NCBI RefSeq assembly: GCF_009755815.1
Contig: NZ_WRPK01000009.1
Location: forward strand, 186,001-250,000
Source of the DNA: Flavisphingomonas formosensis
Lineage (GTDB): Bacteria > Pseudomonadota > Alphaproteobacteria > Sphingomonadales > Sphingomonadaceae
Direction: 5' to 3'
Length of the DNA: 64,000 nucleotides
Of this stretch, positions 58,244 through 64,000 are shown in pieces; the stretch's first letter is position 1; each line of letters starts with the position of its first letter. Made by a program: the position numbers and the translations under genes. The notes below the pieces were generated by a model that did not search any database, had not been told where the DNA came from, and worked only from the letters and a program-made list of their open reading frames with translations.

Positions 58244-59017
58244 ATGACCAGCATAATCGCGCGATCGCGCCTCATCGAGATCATGGCGCAGGGGAGGCAG
58301 CCGCTCGGCATTTTCGTCTCTTCCCTCGACCCGGCGTCGACCGATATAATGGCGCTTGCGGGCGTCGATTTCGTTGTCATTGACGGCGAGCACGGCCGTT
58401 TCGGACGCGCCGACATTGAAAACCACGTTCGAGCGGCAAATCTAGGCGGGATTCTTCCCTTTGTTCGGATCCTCGAGAACTCCCCGACCTTGATCCAGTC
58501 GATGCTCGATCTCGGTGCGCAAGGGGTCCTCGTCCCCCATGTCGACACTGCCGAGGACGCCCGTTCAGCGGTAGCGGCAAGCCGTTATGCGCCTCGTGGA
58601 AAAAGGGGCATGTGCCCGGCCTGTAACGCCGGCGGCTATGGGATGGCGGGATGGTCTGCGCATGTGGACGCGTCCGATGCGAACGTCCTGATCATTCCAG
58701 TTCTGGAGTCGCGTAAGGCGGTCGATAATATCGAGGAAATTCTGGCAGTCGAGGGCATCGACATAGTCCTCTACGGACCCGGCGACCTTTCGGCCGACAT
58801 GGGCATCGACTTCGTGGAGGACAGGCACCTGCTTGCCGAGGCCTGGCAGACGCTGCTCGCAGCGACAAGGCGCGCCGGAAAAAGCGCGCTCGCGCCATAT
58901 GGGCTGGGCTTCGATGACGCCGACATGCTGATCGCAGAGATGGAGCTGATGCTGTTGCGCAAAGCGGTTGCCCGCTTGGTTGACGAGGCGCGGACCAGTC
59001 ATGCCTCGCGCACATGA
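58244..59017 (+). CDS. HpcH/HpaI-family aldolase
   Basis: This 257-residue TIM-barrel protein of the HpcH/HpaI aldolase family starts RSRLIEIMAQGRQPLGIFVS and has the metal/substrate segment GVDFVVIDGEHGRFGRADIE. It then has QGVLVPHVDTAEDARSAV, RGMCPACNAGGYG and LYGPGDLSADMGI. The family splits 4-hydroxy-2-oxo acids or 2-keto-3-deoxy sugars into pyruvate or related acids plus an aldehyde using a divalent metal. The glutamate in DGEHG and the aspartate of GPGDLS are the usual ligands or substrate contacts. The ATG at 58244 has AAGGCGAG upstream. The stop overlaps the following esterase by ATGA. It could supply the C-C cleavage step of this module. Confidence 0.9.
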   Translation: MTSIIARSRLIEIMAQGRQPLGIFVSSLDPASTDIMALAGVDFVVIDGEHGRFGRADIENHVRAANLGGILPFVRILENSPTLIQSMLDLGAQGVLVPHVDTAEDARSAVAASRYAPRGKRGMCPACNAGGYGMAGWSAHVDASDANVLIIPVLESRKAVDNIEEILAVEGIDIVLYGPGDLSADMGIDFVEDRHLLAEAWQTLLAATRRAGKSALAPYGLGFDDADMLIAEMELMLLRKAVARLVDEARTSHASRT

Positions 59018-60060
59018 GGATCACGCGACGCGAAATCCTCGTCACTGCGCTGGCTTCGGGTTGGCTCATGGCTGACGATGGCCGTGCAGCAGGGGGAGCT
59101 GCCCCTTCGGAGGATGCTTATGCAGGAGTCGACCCCGAACTGATACCGCGCTTGCGGCAGATCGGGGCGGGCGACCTTACTGCCAAAACCTTGTTGCGCT
59201 GGCGAAACGCGCCTCCGACCGTCCCTCCGGTGACTCTTCCACCCCCCGCTCCGCAACTCGTGCGAAAGATCATCCCGGGATCCCGAGGCAATCCGCCCGT
59301 CGCGATCTTCGTCGTCGATCCTTCTCCGGGTGCACGCGGCCGACCGGCCTATCTCTACGTTCACGGCGGGGGATATGTCATGTTCAGCGCGGATCGAAAC
59401 CCCAAGCTCCTTCAGGAGATCGCGATCGAGAATGACTGCGTGGTTGTGGCCGTCGATTACCGATTGGCACCGGAAGCGCGCTTCCCGGCTGCGCTTGAGG
59501 ATATTTATTCGGCGCTCTGCTGGCTGCGGGACAATGCGGACGCTCTCGGCGTGGACGTAAGCCGAATAGCAGTCGGCGGCGAAAGCGCCGGGGCCGGTCA
59601 TGTCGCCTCACTGTCGATCGCCGCGCGAGACAGGCGCGGGCCCCACATCGCCTTCCAGCTCCTCCTCTATCCGATGCTCGACGATCGGACCGGCAGCAGC
59701 AGGCCGGCGGCTCCCAATGCGGGGCGTTTCATCTGGACTCCCGCTTCCAATCGCTTTGGATGGTCATCGTTGCTCGGTATGCCCGCCGGCAGCGATGCCG
59801 TGCCGGCACAGTGCGTGCCGGCACGCGCAACCAATCTCGCCGGGCTTCCCCCGACATATATCGGGGCGGGCTCGATCGACCTTTTCGCGCGGGAGGACAT
59901 CGAGTTCGCCGGACGCCTGATGGACGCGGCCGTTCCCACCGAGCTGCTGATAGTACCGGGCGCCTATCATGGCTTCGACCTTGCTGTGCCGGACGCCGCG
60001 ATTTCCCGGCGCTTCACCGCATCCTGGAAGGCTGCTCTCAAGCGAGCTTTGACGAGGTGA
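59014..60060 (+). CDS. HSL-type alpha/beta hydrolase (esterase), probable export signal
   Basis: This 348-residue esterase starts MRITRREILVTALASGWLMA, a short positively charged start and hydrophobic stretch with an RR pair. This suggests a signal peptide, possibly Tat, with cleavage near GRAAGG. The catalytic domain has oxyanion motif YVHGGGYVMFS, VVAVDYRLAPEARFPAALED, nucleophile elbow GGESAGAGHVAS, acid region GAGSIDLFAREDIEF and histidine in GAYHGFDLAVP. Unlike the esterase at 54502, which is cytoplasmic and has HSGG, this one keeps HGGG and may act in the periplasm on an imported ester. ATGA overlap with the aldolase indicates co-translation. The substrate is unknown. Confidence 0.88.
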   Translation: MRITRREILVTALASGWLMADDGRAAGGAAPSEDAYAGVDPELIPRLRQIGAGDLTAKTLLRWRNAPPTVPPVTLPPPAPQLVRKIIPGSRGNPPVAIFVVDPSPGARGRPAYLYVHGGGYVMFSADRNPKLLQEIAIENDCVVVAVDYRLAPEARFPAALEDIYSALCWLRDNADALGVDVSRIAVGGESAGAGHVASLSIAARDRRGPHIAFQLLLYPMLDDRTGSSRPAAPNAGRFIWTPASNRFGWSSLLGMPAGSDAVPAQCVPARATNLAGLPPTYIGAGSIDLFAREDIEFAGRLMDAAVPTELLIVPGAYHGFDLAVPDAAISRRFTASWKAALKRALTR

Positions 60061-60077
60061 GCGCGTAGCCGCCGATG

Positions 60078-60596
60078 TTATAACGTCTGGACATAGGCGG
60101 CAACCTCTTCCAGCGTTGGCCTGTTGGGCTTATCCCAGCCTTCGAAAGCAGGTGGCGGCCCCATCGGGGCTACATCCCAGTAGCGCCCGCTGAAGTCCGG
60201 CGGACCAAGATAGGTCAGATTCCACCATCGGCGGGCGAACCGCCAGCGGCCGTCCTCCACTTTATAGTCATCATGGTAGATGCCCATCACAATGCGTGGC
60301 TTGCCATCAGTCGCACGTACCGATTCGCTCACATATATGCGCCCCCGCGCGCGATCGCCCTCGACATCGATGATCGACGCGACGGGACTATGCAGAATAT
60401 TGTGGCGATCCCTCATCAAGATGCGCCAAAACTCGACAATAGTCTCGCGGCCCTTGGTGCAGCGTCCAAAAGCGATCCATTCGCCATCAGTCGCCCAGCA
60501 GGCCCGGTAGTCCTCTTCGCTCTTGCGATAGAAGGCATCGGTGTACCGCCCGTGCAAATCCTGAATGGCAAGTCGTGTCTCAACGTCTTTGAGCAT
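60078..60596 (-). CDS. NTF2/SnoaL-like protein
   Basis: This 172-residue protein of the NTF2/SnoaL fold reads RLAIQDLHGRYTDAFYRKSE, then DYRACWATDGEWIAFGRCTKG, HSPVASIIDVEGDRARGRIY, and DYKVEDGRWRFARRWWNLTY. These are the helix and strand blocks of nuclear-transport-factor-2 proteins annotated around aromatic dioxygenases. The C-terminal tail (GWDKPNRPTLEEVAAYVQTL) is longer than usual. I chose the ATG at 60596, with GGAGAGAC upstream; 16 more codons upstream are not family-like. It is convergent with the esterase and separate from the SnoaL-like protein at 39464, to which similarity is only at fold level. Confidence 0.83.
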   Translation of the reverse strand: MLKDVETRLAIQDLHGRYTDAFYRKSEEDYRACWATDGEWIAFGRCTKGRETIVEFWRILMRDRHNILHSPVASIIDVEGDRARGRIYVSESVRATDGKPRIVMGIYHDDYKVEDGRWRFARRWWNLTYLGPPDFSGRYWDVAPMGPPPAFEGWDKPNRPTLEEVAAYVQTL

Positions 60597-61077
60597 CTTG
60601 TCTCTCCGCGCAACCTGGACTTTGACCGTCGCCCATCGGGGCATCAGCCGGGCCCGGCTCGTGTTCCTTGCCTCCCCCCAGGGGCCGGCATGTGACGGCC
60701 GCGGGCGATGGGAGCAACGAACTCAGCATATATGTTCGCACGAGCGAGGCCGACGCCAATGCGTGCTGAGATCGATCAAAGAATGCCGATAGCGATCGCC
60801 GGTGACCATTGCTCCTCGCCTCGTCGTGATCGGTATTCATCGGCGCAGGTTGCATCATCAGCCGGTTGGCGTCGAATTCGGTTGCTTCGTGCTGAAATCC
60901 CCGTTGATGGATCGATCAGAAACATCAACGATCAGTTTCAACGAATCGAGGCCATCGCAGTGATGCCTTGGATGTGGCACGCGGCTGCCAGAGCTGAAGC
61001 TCCCCTTGCGTATGGATACAAGGTGTCAACTCACACCTTGCCGGGCGACATCAAATAACATGGCGGTATGAGGCGGC
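60597..61077. other. 480-base divergent intergenic region
   Basis: This lies between the NTF2-like gene (minus) and pntAA (plus). No gene is recognisable in it. It must contain both promoters and includes the inverted repeat at 61019-61040, only 38 bases before the pntAA start codon. Confidence 0.4.
61019..61040. promoter_or_regulatory. Perfect 8+8 inverted repeat upstream of pntAA, possible operator
   Basis: CAAGGTGT (61019-61026) and ACACCTTG (61033-61040) form an exact inverted repeat with a six-base centre. Two 8-base half-sites with centres 14 bases apart fit a dimeric regulator site, although a hairpin in the leader is also possible. It lies 38 bases before the transhydrogenase operon. 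Confidence 0.4.
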
Positions 61078-62199
61078 ATGAAGATTGCGATCCTGCGGGA
61101 AACCACCGACTATGAGCGGCGCGTTTCGGCAACACCTGAAACGGTGAAGAAGTTCATCGCTCTGGGAGCTGATATCGCCGTCGAGGCGGGGGCGGGTGAG
61201 AGGGCTTCGATCGCCGATAGCGCGTACCAGGACGCCGGCGCGACGGTCGCCGATCGCGGTGCCGTCATTGAAAATGCCGATATTCTACTTTGCGTACGTG
61301 GTCCCGCGACAGAATCGATCGTCGGCGTAAAGCGGGACGCATGGCTTGTTGGGAGTCTCGACCCTCTGGCGCAGCGGCTTCTCGTCGATCGTTATGCAGC
61401 TGCCGGCATTGAAGCGCTCGCCATGGAGTTCATGCCGCGCATCACCCGCGCCCAATCGATGGATATCCTTTCGTCGCAGTCGAACCTGGCCGGCTACAAG
61501 GCCGTGCTAATCGCCGCCAGCGAATATGGTCGCGCCTTTCCGATGATGATGACCGCAGCCGGCACGGTCTCGGCAGCACGCGCCTTCATAATGGGCGTAG
61601 GTGTGGCCGGCCTTCAGGCAATCGCCACTGCCCGTCGCCTCGGCGCGCAGGTCTCCGCCACCGATGTGCGTTCCGCCACCAGGGAACAGATCCTGTCACT
61701 CGGCGCCAAGCCGGTATTCGTCGAACAGTTGGCGGGCATCGAAGGCGAGGGTGCCGGCGGCTATGCGAGTGAGATGTCGCCGGAATATCAGAAGGCGCAA
61801 GCCGAGCTCCTCTCGGGCCATATTGCCAAACAGGACATTGTCATAACCACGGCGCTGATCCCGGGCCGCGCTCCTCCCAGGCTCGTCAGCGATACGCAGA
61901 TCGCGACGATGAGAGCAGGCTCGGTCATCGTCGACCTGGCAGCCGAAAGCGGCGGCAATGTCGAGGGCGTCGTTGCGGGCGAGACGGTCGTCAGACACGG
62001 GGTCCGGATCGTCGGGGCCAGGAACATTGCGAGCAGTCTGGCTGCGGATGCATCGGCGCTCTTCGCGCGCAATCTCTTCAACTTCCTGAGCGCGTTCTGG
62101 GACAAGAATGCTGGCAAGCCGGTCCTCGACGAGGAGATCGGCAACGCCGTGCGCCTCACGCGGGGCGGCAAGGTTGTCCACGAACGACTGCTCGGCTGA
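61078..62199 (+). CDS. pntAA: Proton-translocating NAD(P)+ transhydrogenase, alpha subunit part 1 (NAD-binding)
   Basis: This 373-residue soluble domain I of the transhydrogenase belongs to the AlaDH/PNT family. It starts KIAILRETTDYERRVSATPE and contains LSSQSNLAGYKAVLIAASEY, then PMMMTAAGTVSAARAF and the nucleotide-binding VGVAGLQAIATARRLGA with TDVRSATREQ. The loop SRVI-type VDLAAESGGNVEG follows and contacts NAD(H). It faces the cytoplasm and hands hydride to domain III in PntB. The ATG at 61078 is followed 20 bases after the stop by pntAB. The split of PntA into two genes is usual in alphaproteobacteria. Confidence 0.95.
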   Translation: MKIAILRETTDYERRVSATPETVKKFIALGADIAVEAGAGERASIADSAYQDAGATVADRGAVIENADILLCVRGPATESIVGVKRDAWLVGSLDPLAQRLLVDRYAAAGIEALAMEFMPRITRAQSMDILSSQSNLAGYKAVLIAASEYGRAFPMMMTAAGTVSAARAFIMGVGVAGLQAIATARRLGAQVSATDVRSATREQILSLGAKPVFVEQLAGIEGEGAGGYASEMSPEYQKAQAELLSGHIAKQDIVITTALIPGRAPPRLVSDTQIATMRAGSVIVDLAAESGGNVEGVVAGETVVRHGVRIVGARNIASSLAADASALFARNLFNFLSAFWDKNAGKPVLDEEIGNAVRLTRGGKVVHERLLG

Positions 62200-62219
62200 T
62201 CGCCAAAAGGACCAAGCCT

Positions 62220-62507
62220 GTGGATTTCATCTCGATCTTGTCGATCTTCGTGCTGGCCTGCTTCGTGGGCTATTATGTCGTGTGGTCGGTGACGCCGGCA
62301 CTGCACACGCCGCTGATGGCGGTCACAAACGCCATCTCCTCAGTGATCATCGTCGGCGCACTGATCGCGAGCGCGGCGCAGGGCAGCGTCTATGCCAAAT
62401 ATCTGGGCTTGGTCGCGGTGGTTTTCGCAAGCGTCAACATCTTCGGTGGCTTCGCGGTCACCGCGCGAATGCTTGCGATGTACAAGAAAAAAGAGCGCAA
62501 GAGCTGA
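62220..62507 (+). CDS. pntAB: Proton-translocating NAD(P)+ transhydrogenase, alpha subunit part 2
   Basis: This 95-residue membrane protein is of the PntAB type. It has three hydrophobic spans, ISILSIFVLACFVGYYVVW, ISSVIIVGALIASAA, and YLGLVAVVFASVNIFGGFAV, the last followed by TARMLAMYKKK. The start is GTG at 62220. It provides part of the proton channel (domain II) with the N-terminal half of PntB. It lies 20 bases after pntAA and 22 before pntB, an operon. Confidence 0.95.
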   Translation: MDFISILSIFVLACFVGYYVVWSVTPALHTPLMAVTNAISSVIIVGALIASAAQGSVYAKYLGLVAVVFASVNIFGGFAVTARMLAMYKKKERKS

Positions 62508-62529
62508 GCGCGGGCGAGGGGGATAGAGA

Positions 62530-63945
62530 ATGCATCAACTAGCCGCCACACCTGCATGGGCCTCCCTGGCTTATCTGGTATCGGGTATCCTTTTCATTCT
62601 GGCGTTGCGCGGGCTTTCAAGTCCGGCCAGCTCGCGCCGCGGCAACCGCTTCGGCATGGCCGGCATGCTCATCGCCGTTGCCACGACGCTCGTCCTGCAC
62701 GGCACCGGACGTGCCGAGATTGCGATCGCTATCGCTATCGGTGGCGCAATCGGTTCCGTGACCGCTCGCAAGATCGCCATGACGGACATGCCGCAGCTCG
62801 TCGCTGCCTTCCATTCGTTGGTCGGACTCGCTGCCGTTCTGGTCGCCGGGGCCGCCTTCCTCAATCCGGAGGCCTTCGGGATTTTGGACGAGGCGACAGG
62901 TCATATCCACAATGTCAGCCGGATCGAGATGGGGCTAGGCGTCGCGATCGGCGCGATCACATTCTCAGGTTCGGTGATCGCCTTCCTGAAACTCAACGGC
63001 AATATGTCTGGCAAGCCGATCATGCTGCCGGGGCGGCATGTCATCAACCTGGGTACGCTGGTCGCAATCCTTGGGCTGATTGGCTATTTCGTCACAGACG
63101 ATGCTCATTGGGTGTTCTTCACTGTCACCGCGCTAAGCTTCGTTATCGGTTTCCTTCTGATCATTCCCATCGGCGGTGCGGATATGCCGGTGGTCGTCTC
63201 CATGCTGAATAGCTACTCGGGCTGGGCGGCCGCAGCGATGGGCTTCACCCTGCACAATTCAGCAATGATCATCACCGGCGCCCTGGTGGGTTCGTCCGGT
63301 GCAATTCTCAGCTACATCATGTGCAAGGCGATGAACCGGAGCTTCATCAGCGTGATCGCCGGCGGCTTCGGCGGTGACAGCGCCGCGGCCGGCGGTGGCG
63401 ACGCCAAGGAGCAGCGCCCATGGAAGCGTGGTTCGGCCGATGATGCAGCCTTCCTCATGGGGCAGGCCGAGCAGGTCATCATCGTTCCTGGCTACGGCAT
63501 GGCAGTCAGTCAAGCGCAGCATGCTCTGCGTGAGATGGGCGACGTTCTGAAGGCGGCAGGCGTGAGGGTCAAATATGCGATCCATCCGGTTGCCGGACGC
63601 ATGCCAGGTCATATGAACGTGCTGCTCGCAGAGGCAAACGTCCCCTATGATGAGGTATTCGAGTTGGAGGACATCAATTCGGAATTCGCTCAGACTGACA
63701 TCGCCTTTGTGATAGGCGCGAATGACGTAACCAATCCAGCAGCGAAGACCGACAAGACTTCTCCGATCTACGGCATGCCTATCCTTGACGTCGAGAAGGC
63801 AAAGACCGTGCTGTTCGTGAAGCGCTCGATGGAGGGCGTGGGCTATGCTGGCGTCGATAACGATGTTTTCTACATGGGCAGTACGATGATGCTGCTCGGC
63901 GACGCCAAGAAGATGGTCGAGGAAATCGTCAAGACCATGAACTAG
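62530..63945 (+). CDS. pntB: Proton-translocating NAD(P)+ transhydrogenase, beta subunit
   Basis: This 471-residue beta subunit has roughly eight or nine membrane spans in the first 270 residues (for example WASLAYLVSGILFILAL, then AIAIAIGGAIGSVTARKIAM). The NADP-binding domain III follows from about residue 300: VIIVPGYGMAVSQAQHALRE, then AIHPVAGRMPGHMNVLLAEA, DIAFVIGANDVTNPAAKTD and GMPILDVEKAKTVLFVKRSM. It uses the proton gradient to make NADPH from NADH. NADPH is needed by glutathione reductase and by the monooxygenases in this window, so the location is suggestive though the enzyme is also housekeeping. The ATG at 62530 follows GGGGATAGAG. Confidence 0.95.
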   Translation: MHQLAATPAWASLAYLVSGILFILALRGLSSPASSRRGNRFGMAGMLIAVATTLVLHGTGRAEIAIAIAIGGAIGSVTARKIAMTDMPQLVAAFHSLVGLAAVLVAGAAFLNPEAFGILDEATGHIHNVSRIEMGLGVAIGAITFSGSVIAFLKLNGNMSGKPIMLPGRHVINLGTLVAILGLIGYFVTDDAHWVFFTVTALSFVIGFLLIIPIGGADMPVVVSMLNSYSGWAAAAMGFTLHNSAMIITGALVGSSGAILSYIMCKAMNRSFISVIAGGFGGDSAAAGGGDAKEQRPWKRGSADDAAFLMGQAEQVIIVPGYGMAVSQAQHALREMGDVLKAAGVRVKYAIHPVAGRMPGHMNVLLAEANVPYDEVFELEDINSEFAQTDIAFVIGANDVTNPAAKTDKTSPIYGMPILDVEKAKTVLFVKRSMEGVGYAGVDNDVFYMGSTMMLLGDAKKMVEEIVKTMN

Positions 63946-64000
63946 CGCGTGTCAGCCGTCCTCGGGCACGTTACCGGGCTCGATGGTACGGCCATCATGG

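Noticed and set aside
1-64000. CRISPR arrays, tRNA/rRNA genes, insertion sequences or prophage
   Set aside because: No regularly spaced repeats, cloverleaf-type sequences, transposase motifs or phage proteins were seen on either strand by reading; short structured RNAs could be missed without a covariance search.

Overview
The window is GC-rich DNA from an alphaproteobacterium. It most resembles a sphingomonad (Sphingobium, Novosphingobium or Sphingopyxis type). The reasons are four TonB-dependent receptors with the sphingomonad 'IVVTAQ' plug start, many glutathione S-transferases and SDR enzymes among aromatic-ring enzymes, IclR regulators, and a transhydrogenase split into three genes (pntAA-pntAB-pntB). 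Species is inference. I saw no tRNA, rRNA, CRISPR array, insertion sequence or phage gene.

Layout. 1-12250: an isocitrate-lyase-family end, then a block almost all on the minus strand. It holds a Rieske oxygenase and its flavin/2Fe-2S reductase (KshA/KshB-like), an EthD protein, a metallo-beta-lactamase hydrolase, a 3-hydroxyisobutyrate-dehydrogenase-like enzyme, an AraC remnant, an alpha/beta hydrolase, a KstD-like flavoprotein, a cyclase-family hydrolase and receptor 1. This set would suit uptake and opening of a polycyclic or cyclic-ketone compound. 12508-14734 is a graveyard: a frameshifted IclR gene, a broken acylating acetaldehyde dehydrogenase, the first codons of a 4-hydroxy-2-oxovalerate aldolase, and a frameshifted, truncated GST. 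14731-19290 is an intact mhp-like set: flavin hydroxylase, LigB-type extradiol dioxygenase, ring-fission-product hydrolase and an IclR regulator. The lower meta-cleavage enzymes that should complete it are the ones that have decayed.

20612-38104 is a long plus-strand run: NTF2-flavin monooxygenase fusion, P450, acetoacetate-decarboxylase-like enzyme, GST, small monooxygenase-like protein, divergent GST-like protein, receptor 2, MFS carrier, SDR, a second GST-like/GST pair, second P450, receptor 3, SDR. The P450/GST/GST-like/receptor/SDR combination occurs twice, which suggests a duplicated glutathione-using catabolic module. 38458-51823 holds accessory redox functions: VOC and NTF2 proteins, a membrane PQQ dehydrogenase, an EthD protein, an SDR, glutathione reductase, a GMC dehydrogenase with its small subunit and a one-haem cytochrome c, glyoxalase I, D-lactate dehydrogenase and a GST. 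51894-60596 is a third module: receptor 4, two HSL-type esterases, SDR, GST, epimerase-like protein, HpcH/HpaI aldolase and an NTF2 protein. 61078-63945 encodes the proton-translocating transhydrogenase.

How it may work together (inference): receptors import one or more hydrophobic cyclic compounds. P450s, the Rieske system and flavoproteins oxidise them, esterases and hydrolases cut them, and GST pairs add or remove glutathione. Glutathione reductase and the transhydrogenase could restore GSH and NADPH, and glyoxalase I plus D-lactate dehydrogenase could remove methylglyoxal. No substrate can be named from sequence alone.
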